A stretch of 64,000 nucleotides of DNA from Oreohelix idahoensis (lineage: Eukaryota > Mollusca > Gastropoda > Stylommatophora > Oreohelicidae), in contig JAMPIV010004259.1 of NCBI GenBank assembly GCA_024509875.1, positions 248,001 through 312,000 on the forward strand, written 5' to 3'. The position numbers were made by a program, and so were the translations under genes. The stretch's first letter is position 1. Each line of letters starts with the position of its first letter. Under the pieces are notes generated by a model. That model was given only the letters and a program-made list of their open reading frames with translations. It had not been told where the DNA came from and ran no database searches. Positions 20,930 to 32,013 of the stretch are shown here, piece after piece.

Positions 20930-21497
20930 TTTGCAGAAAAACTAACAAATGAGATTTTAAAAATAGCAATAAAATATTTAACATGGACACCATTACATGT
21001 GGGAATAGCAGGAAATGAGCTTGCAGACAAAGAAGCCAAAGGGGGGAAGAACTAGCTATAACAAAATTGAAGTAGGCTTAGGGAAGTTTGAAATTAAGAG
21101 TTTAATTGCTCAAGCAACAACTAAAGAGTGGATAACAGCATGGGACCAAAGTAAAAAAGCAAGACACTCATATAAAATCCTAAAAAAACCAAGCAAAAAA
21201 TGTCAAATAAAAGATGAATTAAAAATACCAATTAATAAAAAATTGCTGAGGCTCAAGCTTGGAACTGGATATTTCATGATTGAGGAACCCACATGTGAAG
21301 AGTGTCAAGAACCAAACACAATTAGACACTTTCTGGTGGACTGCAAAAAATATGTCCAGAAGAGGCAAAACATTAAGACATACTGTAGTAACCACAAAGT
21401 AGAAATGAGTCTAGAAAATCTCATAGGCACAAAGACCCCTTCAGAAATGCAAAAGTTAATAAAACACTATATTACAAAAACTAAAGCTAACATATAA
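20930..21497 (+). pseudogene. LINE ORF2 RNase H end and C-terminal zinc finger
   Basis: The frame shows LTWTPLHVGIAGNELADKEA, the last conserved block of the RNase H domain (His and Asp of the active site). A frameshift to the 21015-21497 frame follows, around the GGGG run at 21040. The C-terminus has CEECQEPNTIRHFLVDC (CX2CX7HX4C), as in many I/Jockey LINEs. It ends ITKTKANI. The first three RNase H motifs and all of RT are missing. Confidence 0.85.
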
Positions 21498-21835
21498 AAA
21501 ATAAATAAGGATCCGAGCCAGTAGTCCACACTGGTGAAAGACTCTCCCCAGATACATACAGATTAACCAAATAAACCGTCCAGTGAAAATTAAAAACATA
21601 CCAGCTTAGAAAATATCATATTTTGGATAAAAAAAACCATTTTGAACTATAACTACAAAAGGAAAAATACCTACTAGAGATAATATAGTATAAAATAAAT
21701 ACAAACAAAAACATATTACAATAAAGGAAACACGTCCTGCTATAACCAACAGCTCCATGTACATGGTAGATGGTTGAAAGTGGCGTGCTACCAAAAAAAG
21801 TAGCAAACACATTAATAAAAAAATTTAAAAAAATT
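21498..21835 (+). other. LINE 3' UTR
   Basis: Non-coding. The stretch TATAACCAACAGCTCCATGT at about 21740 and the following AGCAAACA-type sequence recur at 61085-61530 around a SINE, showing that this is a repeated LINE 3' end. It ends in a TTTAAAAAAA repeat. Confidence 0.7.
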
Positions 21836-21846
21836 TAAAAACCCGC

Positions 21847-22007
21847 GTTCAAACTACTGAAAGAACCAACAAGGACGTGCCAGGTCAGAGAAGAACTAAA
21901 GGTACCCTCGAACAAAAAGCTGTGGCGTCTCCGTCTCGGTGCAGCGTACTTTATGATAGAGGAACCACACTGCCAAGAATGTTAGGAAGAAAATGACATA
22001 GACCAAC
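21847..22007 (+). pseudogene. I/Jockey LINE copy 2, C-terminal fragment (left of LTR element)
   Basis: Frame: FKLLKEPTRTCQVREELKV, then LRLGAAYFMIEEPHCQEC, then a stop. It matches copy 1's RLKLGTGYFMIEEPTCEEC. It is cut at 22007 by the LTR element and resumes at 32014. Confidence 0.85.
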
Positions 22008-23281
22008 TGATAAAGGTTGCAATCTTGGTATATACAATGGTGATAAATTATATCCCTCTTGATGTGATTAGACTGATTGTAGTACATGCGCCCACACAGA
22101 GCAGATGATAAATAGGTTAGCTCTGCATTGTCCCTGTGTATAAAGTCTATAGTGAGTGGTATGAAAGGTACAGTCACTCACCCTGTACTGTCAAGCATAG
22201 ATCAACGAATCAGACTAGTGTTCATTTCCAATTGACAGCACATGATTTATTCACACAGCAACATCAATCCGATACGATACACTACACAGGTACAACAGGA
22301 TACACAAAAATCAATAATAATCAATTGCGCAGAATGTTACAGCTGTTCAGTATGATGTAAACCCTGTTTACATCGCAGTTCTAATGTTACATCAGTAAAT
22401 TCACCAGAACGACTGCTGACACTGCAGTTACAAAACCCGCCACACAGGCGTACATCTATAGGACTCCCTCAACGACTGCATACCCCTGCAGTTAACAAAA
22501 CGCCATACAGGCTTGAATCTATATATCCTAGCAGTTCTAATGTTCCACCAGAACGACTGCTGACACTGCAGTTACAAAACGCCACCCAGGCTTAAATCTA
22601 TATATACTCAAAAGACTGTCCGCTCTGTAGTCTATAAGTAATCTGGCCTACACAACTCCTGGCCTTATAATCTTTTCGATAACTCTCCCTTCATAAGGAA
22701 CAATGGCCTTACTATCTCCTAGCGCCGTTCCTGCACAATAGAAATCTATCAGGGAGGTAAATATGATCCCAAAACATCGGCCTGTATACACCAAGGCCTC
22801 AGAACATGTCCTTAACATAAAGTACACCTTATCTTCTCTTATCTTATCTTATCTCATCTTATCTGCAGATTTATCACATCTTATCTGCAGATAAACACAC
22901 CTAAATAGGCAAGTACTAGTACACCTCGAAAAATGGCCAAATATCGTTCCCTTACACTACCCTTGGGAACACACACAAGACACTAGGCTGACTCCAGTCA
23001 ACCGCCCAACTTAGACTGTCACGGGATGACACATCTCCCGCACAAAAACAGACACCGGACTCGGCTGTTCACGGACACCCCGTGAGCTATTCACAGCCGG
23101 CCGAAACCAGTACAGAATAACTACATGACCAGCGCTCACACGCTTTCTGTACACTCTGTTTTCTTTTTTAACATATAAGTGTTTTAAACAACTCACAATT
23201 AAACAAGCCGACAAGTGCTACAACCCTGAATTCACACTGTATAATCAGTATAGTACGTATCATTCCCCTTTGACCTTTACA
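22008..23281 (-). repeat. LTR (3' in the minus-strand reading)
   Basis: 1,274 bp. Near-identical to 30743-32013 over all but the first ~30 bp. It contains a short TCTTATCTTATC-type run (about 22829-22865) that is 10 bp longer than in the partner. Confidence 0.88.
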
Positions 23282-24525
23282 GTTACCACCCGGTCCGGAG
23301 AAAAAAATGATTTATCATTTTTTTGAAAAAACTACATCACCGACAAATGAGGGGTCAGCTAAGCTCTAATATGTGCTTACAACAATAGTTTTATGATAAG
23401 GTCAAAATAATACATCGCCAAAAAATAAAGCAAGTGTACAATAAACAAATTACCCATAATAATCTGCTAAATACACCGAAATAATCATTTACAAACAAAG
23501 TTAAGTATTATTACTGTAGACCAAACATGACACAATAAATAGAAAATAAAGTCAAGATCAAACAAAAGAAGCATGATCAGCACAGAAAATCAACAAAGAA
23601 ATCGAAATAGGAAGAAAGATCCATAATACCTAATAGTAATAATTGAGCTAATCAATTCCTGCATGAAATACATAGAACTGTCACTAATAATTACATATAC
23701 TAATCCATATTACAATACGTAAGAATACAAAGTATGGAAGTATAAGAAGTGTAAGAAGTAAACGTATACAAATAGTATCAAGTAACATCCAGATGAAACA
23801 TGGAAGCATAACCCAAGTATAGACCGCTTCCAAAGAAATGGAGTGAAACGAAGAATCATCCGAAAAGGCAGAAGGAAATCCAAAATAATGAATGCATAGA
23901 AAAACGACAACAATACATCCCAACAACAATCCAAGTAACTAACGCATAATAAATAATTTTAGCTAAATTACAAAACTTATTCATAACTAAAATGATTTAT
24001 CACAGACATCACACAAAAAAGTGCGATATATAAAATTATCACAATCTCAAAACAAAACAAAAATTACTATTTTAAATGGAATATCAACATATATTATTAC
24101 ACCTAATTAAGCGCTTTGGCGCAGAAAAAATATAACAATGTCAAAGAAAAATACATTTCCAAAAAAAAAAAATTACAGTACAAAAAAGTTTCTTTAAAGC
24201 TAAGTTAAATAACAATAGTATTTTAATTTTTTCTAGATTAAATCTATAACTAATATACCAAAATGAAATCATCTTTAACCAAATGAATGACATCTAACAA
24301 AAAAGAATTCCAATACTTAAGTAGACTCATAATAAACACATACTAATTTAAACAAAATTCAGCAGAAAAAAGCAGATGGCAAAAAAAAAATATCAGAAAC
24401 CAATGTTTCAAAATATGTTTACAAATACAAATACAAAATCATAACTAACACATACAAGTTTAGTTTCAAAATTACATTTCACAACACAATAGTTACTGCA
24501 TATAACCTCTGTATATGGTAATATA
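23282..24525. other. AT-rich internal region of the LTR element, no gene
   Basis: No frame with recognisable motifs. The hydrophobic minus-strand frame at 23684-23929 is low-complexity and has no supporting features. It lies where pol would be expected in the minus-strand reading. Confidence 0.6.
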
Positions 24526-24537
24526 TTAATTAGACAT

Positions 24538-25174
24538 CATCTCATCTCAGCCCGTAACCCGTCATGGGTCGTAGGGGTGCCATGGTGGAAGCATCAGCAG
24601 ACAGGGTCCTCCACTGCTCTCTATCCTCAGCAATGCGTACAAGTGTGGAAAAACCGTGTCCTGCCCATTCTTTGATGTTATCAGCCCAGGATTTTCTCTG
24701 CCTTCCTCTTCTCCGTTTACCTTCGACTGTTCCCTGAAGGATCGTTTTCGAAAGGGAGTCATGACGAGTTACATGCCCAAACCAGGCAAGCTTTCGACGT
24801 TTCACTGTTGACAAAAGTGGTTCTTGGTGGCCTGCATAGGTGTTTATCTTCTCTCTAACATAGACATTTGTTTTGTGCTCTTTATAGCAAATGCGCAAAA
24901 TTCTTCTATAACATTTATGCTCAAAAGCCTGAATCCTTCGCTCCGTATCTGCAGTGAGTGTCCAGCTCTCACACCCATACAAGAGAATAGATAATACAAG
25001 TGATTTGTATAATTTGATCTTCACAGGAAAACTGATGTTACTTTTCCAGATCACATTCAACCTTGTCATGGCAGCTGAGGCCATCTCAAGTCTTGTCTTG
25101 ATTTCTTTAATTGATCTTCCATCACTGCATATTGTGGACCCGAGATATTTAAAGGTGTTAACTTCTTCTAACGT
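24538..25174 (-). mobile_element. 5'-truncated RTE-like LINE inserted in LTR element
   Basis: A 637-bp insert with a 12-bp target duplication TTAATTAGACAT at 24526-24537 and 25175-25186. Minus-strand frame: EEVNTFKYLGSTICSDGRS, then LYKSLVLSILLYGCESW, then CYRRILRICYKEHKTNVYVR, then KLAWFGHVTRHDSLSKTILQ, then GKRRRGRQRKSW, ending TGYGLR. The C-terminal frame is intact. It is the same family as 25720-27675 but in opposite orientation. Confidence 0.92.
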
Positions 25175-25186
25175 TTAATTAGACAT

Positions 25187-25719
25187 AGCACCAGAATATA
25201 AGAAAAAAAAATAAATTTAATGAATAACAAGACTCTCTGAAACAACTAACGCATATTCGACGCTAATGAGTTTGTGCATAGGGCTGGCAATCTCATCAAA
25301 TCCAAAATTTTCCTAAGAATCAACGCTGCAAAACATATCAATGTTTGATGAATTAACTATCATTGCTTCAACTTCACAACGTAGCACCTATGGTCATACA
25401 TAATATGGTCTAAGTGGAATAGTCTTCCGACTAGCGTATGAAAAAATCACAAATCCACAATCTCATTACAAAAATTAAAGATAAGTCACTACAAAGTGAT
25501 ATGTCATCATTTCATTGCAATCATAACACATGCAATGTTTATTAACAAAACAATCATGTAAATAATGACAGAGTCACAACAGTGCATACCTATGAACATA
25601 CACAATACCTAAGACATTATGTAATGTAAGTTACTATACAATACAGTAATTCATTAACCAAAAAATAAATTAAGTGTAAAAAACACTATAGCAATCTTAA
25701 ACTAACTCCTAAAAAAAAA
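25187..25719. other. AT-rich, no gene
   Basis: Internal non-coding DNA of the 10-kb LTR element between two LINE insertions. Nothing recognised. Confidence 0.55.
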
Positions 25720-27675
25720 AACTCAACTCAATCACAGAGAACATGAAAGACGTGCTCATTGAATCAGCAACAGAAATACTTGGTAAAAGAAAGAAAATAA
25801 ACAAACCATGGGTTACAGATGACATTCTGAAGTTATGTGATACACGACGGGAAATGAAAAAGGTTAAGAAAGAGGTTCCTGAAGCAGCATGGCAATACAG
25901 TATGGTGAATAAAAATATTAGAAAGAAAATGAAACAGGCCAAAGAAAAATGGGTAGCTGATCAATGTGAGTCCATTAATACGGGGCTAATAAAAGGTAAC
26001 AGCAAGGCAGTTTTTGACACATTAAGAAGACTATCAAAACCCCAACAGCCCAGGGTAACTGTCATAGAAGATAGCAATGGGGCTCTGCTCAATGAAAAAA
26101 CAGCTGTAATGAGAAGGTGGACAGAATATTGTAAAGAATTATATAACTGTAAACTTGACACTGACTTAGGCATATTAAACAACATTAAGTGCGAAAACAG
26201 AGAACTCGGAAATGCAGCAATACTACGGGAAGAAGTGGAAGAGGCTATATGTTCGATGAAAGGAGGGAAGTCACCGGGTGTGGATAATATACCAGCAGAG
26301 CTCTTGAAATATGGAGGACCAGATATAGTAAAAATCATGACAACAATTTGCCAGAAGATATGGAGTACAAAAAAATGGCCAAAAGAATGGACGCAGTCAT
26401 TAGTAATACCGCTTCCAAAGAAAGGAAATCTAAAAATGTGCAAGAACTACAGAACCATTAGCCTTATTAGTCATCCAAGTAAGGTGATGTTAAGGATACT
26501 TTTGAACAGAATAAAACAGAAATCAGAAGAAATCTTGTCAGAGGAACAGGCTGGCTTTAGACCAAAAAGAACAAATCTTCAATATTAGATTACTGATCGA
26601 AAAACATCTCCAGCATCAACATGATTTATACCATAACTTCATCAATTTCACAAAAGCCTTCGATCGAGTCTGGCATGAAGGTTTATGGCAAATAATGAGA
26701 AAATTCAATTTTGATACCAACATCATAGATATCATTGAAGCACTATACAAGGACGCAAGCAGTGCTGTTTTTGCAAGCAATGACATTGGAGAATTTTTCA
26801 AAACAACTGTAGGAGTTCGCCAGGGATGTATCCTGTCACCAGTGCTCTTTAACATTTATCTAGAACATATTATGCAGGAGGCTCTCTACGATTATAAATC
26901 AACCATATCGATTGGAGGCCGACCTCTGTGTAATCTACGTTTTGCTGATGATATTGATCTGATAGCTGGAACAGAATCAGAACTTCAAGACCTTACCTCT
27001 AGACTGGAGAAAGTAACAAGAACATATGGGATGGAAATTAATATAGAAAAAAGCAAGATATTGGTGAATAGCCATAAGAAACATGTTCCGACCAACATTA
27101 CGTTAAATGGGCAAACGTTAGAAGAAGTTAACACCTTTAAATATCTCGGGTCCACTATATGTAGTGATGGAAGATCAAATAAAGAAATCAAGACAAGACT
27201 TGAGATGGCCTCAGCTGCCATGACAAGGTTGAATGTGATCTGGAAAAGTAACATCAGTTTTCCTGTGAAGATCAAATTATACAAATCACTTGCATTATCT
27301 ATTCTCTTGTATGGGTGTGAGGGCTGGACACTCACTGCAGATACGGAGCGAAGGATTCAGGCTTTCGAGCATAAATGTTACAGAAGAATTTTGCGCATTT
27401 GCTATAAAGAGCACAAAACAAATGTCTATGTTAGAGAGAAGATAAACACCTATGCAGGCCATCAAGAACCACTTTTGTCAATAGTGAAACAGTCGAAGGT
27501 AAACGGAGAAGAGGAAGGCAAAGAAAATCCTGGGCTGATAACATCAAAGAATGGGCAGGACACGGTTTCTCCACACTTGTACGCATTGCTGAGAATAGAG
27601 AGCAGTGGAGGACCCTGTCTGCTGATGCTTCCACCATGGCACCCCTACGACCCATGACGGGTTATGGGTTGAGAT
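25720..27675 (+). pseudogene. RTE-like LINE reverse transcriptase, 5'-truncated, frameshifted
   Basis: Starts inside the region before RT. Motifs: GGKSPGVDNIPAELLKYGG, then QSLVIPLPKKGN, then EEQAGFRP. The frame is then lost near 26575 and resumes with FTKAFDRVWHEGLW, then TTVGVRQGCILSPVLFNIYL, then LRFADDIDLIAG (about 26938), then TFKYLGSTICSDGRS, then LYGCEGWTL. Near 27492 a 65-bp deletion between two AACRGTCGAA-like words removes the GHVTRHD box and shifts the frame, so the C-terminus is nonsense up to 27657. The minus copy at 24538 shows the undeleted form. Ends GAGATGAGATG near 27675; the target duplication is unclear because of A-runs. Confidence 0.9.
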
Positions 27676-27689
27676 GAGATGATGAAAAA

Positions 27690-28130
27690 AAATAAATAAA
27701 TAGGTCACAAATCCGCGGTCCTCGATAGCATTCTGTAAAACCGCACGGGGCGATGTCATACAACACCGTGTCAACAGGCTGGCTGGGTTGCGCTTGACTA
27801 GACACCTGGTCACAGGTTGACCCACATTCCTCTCACAGTAAAAAATAACTTCGGTGCGAAGATTCTTAACAAGCCGAATACTGTGGGAAAATATAAATGA
27901 AAATGTCTATTTCAATCAACTTGTGAGATTTATTGAAGTAAAACGGAAAGTTAGTCTTACATTTACCCAAACGTGTGGCAGTGAAAACGTCTGGTTTCTA
28001 TATGATGCCATCATTTCCTCGTCACACAGCAGATAACACAGCAGGAGAAGACAACCTGTCAGAAATGGAGGTCATCACAACAGTAGGCTGAAATAAAATC
28101 CTACTTACACAACGAGATATTCTCTCGAAC
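27690..28130. other. No gene seen
   Basis: Short internal stretch of the LTR element between the LINE insertion and the minus-strand gene. Nothing recognised. Confidence 0.5.
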
Positions 28131-28545
28131 TCAAACTGCATAACAAGCAGTAGTATTTGAAACAATACCCTTACTGTTACCTTGTTTACAACCAAGATTG
28201 TTCTTTTGTTGTGCAACATTATTATGATTAGTATTTCTACTTCTATAAAAATATCTAACCGATGGATTTTGTTGTGTTCTAGAACCATCATTATAAGGCT
28301 GATAACCTTTATTGTAGTTATTTCTTTCACCACAACTGTTTCTATTCTCCTTTGTGACAATATGCTTACTAAATTGATCAGTACCAGTGATAACTAAATT
28401 CTTATGGTTATCAACATGTTGAGTTTTATTTTGGGTACAAGTCTTACTAATAGCTTTGTCCCTTATTATTTGTTTATCAGTATTTCCATAATCAGAATAA
28501 TGGTTGGTCTTTTTAGATCTGCCTTGAAATTTATCTCCATTTTTT
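28131..28545 (-). pseudogene. Out-of-frame continuation of the coiled-coil gene
   Basis: Minus-strand frame open for about 138 codons to the stop at 28131-28133. It is rich in Asn, Lys, Gln and Tyr, e.g. ERNNYNKGYQPYNDGSRTQQ and YRSRNTNHNN. It joins the upstream frame through a +1 shift at a run of nine A (about 28544). Such composition is common in nucleic-acid-binding tails of Gag-like proteins, but no zinc knuckle is present. The shift could be a mutation, a sequencing error in the homopolymer, or programmed. I cannot tell which. Confidence 0.55.
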
Positions 28546-29808
28546 TTTGCAATCTATAGAACTGACTGTTATAGCAGAATTATCTTTGCTGGCCTGACGC
28601 CACGAGTCAGTAATGTTACCAGAAGTTGTACGTGGGAAATTGTATTTGCCACGTAGTGATCTCCGTCCATCATGTTCGATTTTCGTCTCAGCAAAGAATG
28701 TATAGGGCTGGATCTTTGCTTGTTTTACTTGTTGATAAGCAACCTTCTGTCTACTATTGTCAACATTGACAGTAGACAACCCCTTGATGCCTAAAATAAC
28801 ATCCACCAAACCATTAACTCTACTTCTTAGATCACTAATCTCAGCATTTCTAAGTGAGATGTCTTCAGTTTGTTTCTTAATTAAGTCATTCGATGTTAAA
28901 AGCTTACTCTTCTCCTGCATGAGTAATTTCTCAATATCAGTCATTTTCCTTTTGTACATCGTTAACTCTTCTAATCTCTCCTTATCATCCTTTTCTTCAT
29001 TAGCACTCAACTGTGTTAAATCCATCTGAAGTTCCTTAGTGTTACTATTCTGGCCATTCCCAAGCTCATTAACATTCTCGGGAGGTACAAAATACTTTTC
29101 TTTAAGTCGGTGACTAACAATCACATTGTCACACAATAAGCCAGTAAGTGTTTCATTACATAAGTTTTCACATTTCTTGGTTTGAACTTTTAATTTCTCA
29201 CAAATATCATTCTTCTCTTGAATTTCTCGAGTGAGATTACCCATTACGCTATTCATATGTTCTATCTGAACTTCCAAATCTTTTACTTTACTGCCTGCAG
29301 AGTCTAATGCTGTTGTTACATTAGCAAGATCCAAGTTTGATTTCTGTAACTCACTTGTGAGCCTAGACACTGTTTCTTGTAATTTTTTCTTTTCAGCATC
29401 ATCTTGTAAAAACTTATCACTTTCCTGTAAAGCACTCTGTTTGTTTACTTTTGTTTGTTTCTCAATATTCAATTCCCTTTTATGCAGGTCAGAAACACTG
29501 TTGTGGATTATCTTGAATATACTTTGCACAATATGTCCGTGTTCAATCTCTATATATTGTTGCACAAACACACGAATGTGCCGTAGCAAATCAACCAAAT
29601 CCCTAGCCATTACAAAATTACAAACTAACTTAAAGTTATGTTCAGCAAATGACTCTAGGGATGCTGACACATTAATCAAAAAATCCTCCATCACCCATGC
29701 TCCAAGTCGTGGGCCTCTCAATCCCTTTTTATCTCTTCCTACCACCAATGCATACTCCAACATAGGTCTTATATCTGTAGGATCTACATCACACCACTTA
29801 GCATCCAT
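28531..29808 (-). CDS. Unrecognised coiled-coil protein of the LTR element (Gag candidate)
   Basis: 425 residues from the ATG at 29808 (MDAKWCDVDPTDIRPML); the open frame extends to 29886 without an ATG. Residues ~1-110 look globular (GLRGPRLGAWVMEDFLINV, then VMARDLVDLLRHIRVFVQQY). A long predicted coiled coil follows at ~130-230 (LQETVSRLTSELQKSNLDLA, VKDLEVQIEHMNSVMGNLTR), then a Cys-containing link (KKCENLCNETL), then a second coil at ~285-345 and a basic C-terminus. I do not recognise a family. Its place about 0.9 kb downstream of the 5' LTR, as the only gene, suggests a Gag-like structural protein. A captured host gene is the alternative. It may extend by frameshift into 28131-28545. 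Confidence 0.6.
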   Translation of the reverse strand: MDAKWCDVDPTDIRPMLEYALVVGRDKKGLRGPRLGAWVMEDFLINVSASLESFAEHNFKLVCNFVMARDLVDLLRHIRVFVQQYIEIEHGHIVQSIFKIIHNSVSDLHKRELNIEKQTKVNKQSALQESDKFLQDDAEKKKLQETVSRLTSELQKSNLDLANVTTALDSAGSKVKDLEVQIEHMNSVMGNLTREIQEKNDICEKLKVQTKKCENLCNETLTGLLCDNVIVSHRLKEKYFVPPENVNELGNGQNSNTKELQMDLTQLSANEEKDDKERLEELTMYKRKMTDIEKLLMQEKSKLLTSNDLIKKQTEDISLRNAEISDLRSRVNGLVDVILGIKGLSTVNVDNSRQKVAYQQVKQAKIQPYTFFAETKIEHDGRRSLRGKYNFPRTTSGNITDSWRQASKDNSAITVSSIDCKKKWR

Positions 29809-30742
29809 ATCAAAATTAATTATAATAAGTTTATGTCCCTGGAAATTTAGATAATTAATTTCCACCTCACACAATAAATATTTCAATTCTCAATTATTAT
29901 GCACTAAAACCTATACTAAACAGTTAATAGAATATATAATGTGTGATATGAGAAGACTTGATAGCATGCATACATAAACACAGTTTTCACAACAACACAA
30001 CCACTTATCTTGCAAATAGCAAAGTTCCTTCTTTTCTTGTTACAATCGATGGGCATCAACATCAAAGATGACACAACATAAGCAGAGTCCCATGTCAACT
30101 CTCACTACACCTTGACACAGCATGCTATGTTGTCATACACAGCATAGGAAACTGGAAACTGGAAACAGTATGCTATGTGATCGTACACAGCACTGGAAAC
30201 TGGAAACAGCGCAAGTTACCCACTTGTTCCCTCTGTCGTCGCGAAGGTACACTGTCTGTCACTCTTGTTGGAAAGAGCTACTTGATATTTCGCACTTGCA
30301 TATAAAACTGGAACATACTGTAATTCTCATAATGCAGATATCGCTGATGATGATGAATCAGGACAGGTCGCCATAACCATGTCAAAGTTTACTTGAAAAT
30401 TTCACTCGGAAACGTAGAACTGGAAACGTTGCGAAAATGTCATATGGAGGCATGTAAACACAAGACGCTTCACCGTGTCACCGATTAAAGGTCATGAGTG
30501 ACACACAACTGTCTGTGTATTGTAGAGGCGTTGCCGATTACAATTCACGATCAACACAAAAAATTGTAGAAGATTCGCCTTTGTTTCTTAACAATGTAGA
30601 AGTAAGAAAAGGCGTTATAAATCCAAGTCACGCCCACATAGGGCTATTCATTGCTCTTATAACCTTACCATGATACTGATAAAGTCTGATGCTCTTATAA
30701 CGCGAATTCGTGGTCATTACGCCCGAAAGGTTGGCCCACCAC
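29809..30742 (-). other. Leader region between 5' LTR and coiled-coil gene
   Basis: Non-coding. Contains an imperfect duplication at about 30117-30215 around ACACAGCAYNGGAAACTGGA and GCTATGTKRTC. A candidate primer-binding site lies beside the LTR. Confidence 0.5.
30726..30742 (-). promoter_or_regulatory. Candidate primer-binding site of the 10-kb LTR element
   Basis: On the minus strand the sequence just inside the LTR reads GTGGTGGGCCAACCTTT, one base then TGG, as expected for complementarity to a tRNA CCA end. I cannot name the tRNA. No comparable TGG start is seen inside the other LTR, which supports the minus-strand reading. Confidence 0.4.
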
Positions 30743-32013
30743 TGATAAAGTAGAACTGATAACATTTGGTGATATACAATGGTGATAAATTATATCCCTC
30801 TTGATGTGATTAGACTGATTGTAGTACATGCGCCCACACAGAGCAGATGATAAATAGGTTAGCTCTGCATTGTCCCTGTGTATAAAGTCTATAGTGAGTG
30901 GTATGAAAGGTACAGTCACTCACCCTGTACTGTCAAGCATAGATCAACGAATCAGACTAGTGTTCATTTCCAATTGACAGCACATGATTTATTCACACAG
31001 CAACATCAATCCGATACGATACACTACACAGGTACAACAGGATACACAAAAATCAATAATAATCAATTGCGCAGAATGTTACAGCTGTTCAGTATGATGT
31101 AAACCCTGTTTACATCGCAGTTCTAATGTTACATCAGTAAATTCACCAGAACGACTGCTGACACTGCAGTTACAAAACCCGCCACACAGGCGTACATCTA
31201 TAGGACTCCCTCAACGACTGCATACCCCTGCAGTTAACAAAACGCCATACAGGCTTGAATCTATATATCCTAGCAGTTCTAATGTTCCACCAGAACGACT
31301 GCTGACACTGCAGTTACAAAACGCCACCCAGGCTTAAATCTATATATACTCAAAAGACTGTCCGCTCTGTAGTCTATAAGTAATCTGGCCTACACAACTC
31401 CTGGCCTTATAATCTTTTCGATAACTCTCCCTTCATAAGGAACAATGGCCTTACTATCTCCTAGCGCCGTTCCTGCACAATAGAAATCTATCAGGGAGGT
31501 AAATATGATCCCAAAACATCGGCCTGTATACACCAAGGCCTCAGAACATGTCCTTAACATAAAGTACACCTTATCTTCTCTTATCTTATCTTATCTGCAG
31601 ATTTATCACATCTTATCTGCAGATAAACACACCTAAATAGGCAAGTACTAGTACACCTCGAAAAATGGCCAAATATCGTTCTCTTACACTACCCTTGGGA
31701 ACACACACAAGACACTAGGCTGACTCCAGTCAACCGCCCAACTTAGACTGTCACGGGATGACACATCTCCCGCACAAAAACAGACACCGGACTCGGCTGT
31801 TCACGGACACCCCGTGAGCTATTCACAGCCGGCCGAAACCAGTACAGAATAACTACATGACCAGCGCTCACACGCTTTCTGTACACTCTGTTTTCTTTTT
31901 TAACATATAAATGTTTTAAACAACTCACAATTAAACAAGCCGACAAGTGCTACAACCCTGAATTCACACTGTATAATCAGTATAGTACGTATCATTCCCC
32001 TTTGACCTTTACA
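30743..32013 (-). repeat. LTR (5' in the minus-strand reading)
   Basis: 1,271 bp. Direct partner of 22008-23281. The first ~30 bp (TGATAAAGTAGAACTGATAA) differ from the partner and contain a repeated CTGATAA word. Confidence 0.88.

Larger units (their letters stand above)
18350..21835 (+). mobile_element. I/Jockey-superfamily LINE, copy 1, RT domain deleted
   Basis: Two-ORF LINE. ORF1 (18404-19949) has C2HC knuckles. ORF2 begins with an endonuclease (20143-20889), then jumps directly to the end of an RNase H domain and a C-terminal zinc finger (about 20960-21497), so about 2 kb of RT and RNase H is missing. The 3' UTR extends to about 21835. Presence of RNase H together with an ORF1 of this type points to the I/Nimb/Jockey assemblage. 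A second relic of the family lies at 21847-22007 plus 32014-32330. Confidence 0.85.
22008..32013 (-). mobile_element. 10-kb LTR element with unrecognised coiled-coil gene, no visible pol
   Basis: Direct repeats of about 1.27 kb (22008-23281 and 30743-32013) begin TGATAAAG and end TTTACA. The 5-bp target duplication CCAAC is at 22003-22007 and 32014-32018. The two sides join two halves of a LINE. Apart from the first ~30 bp and one 10-bp indel, the repeats differ at only a few bases, so insertion was recent. The one convincing gene (28531-29808) is on the minus strand close to the 30743-32013 repeat. I therefore read the element on the minus strand, with that repeat as 5' LTR. The rest is AT-rich non-coding DNA plus two LINE insertions. 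No protease, RT, RNase H or integrase motif was found. Confidence 0.85.

Noticed and set aside
22136..23214. Short frames repeated at 22136/30878 and 23011/31743
   Set aside because: They are identical because the two LTRs are identical; no coding signal beyond duplication.
23684..23934. Hydrophobic minus-strand frames in the pol position of the 10-kb LTR element
   Set aside because: Two overlapping frames with AT-driven Phe/Leu/Ile composition and no catalytic motifs; not evidence for pol.
28531..29886. Host coiled-coil gene
   Set aside because: It lies inside an element with paired LTRs and a target duplication and has no introns; treated as an element gene, with a captured host gene kept as an alternative in the findings.
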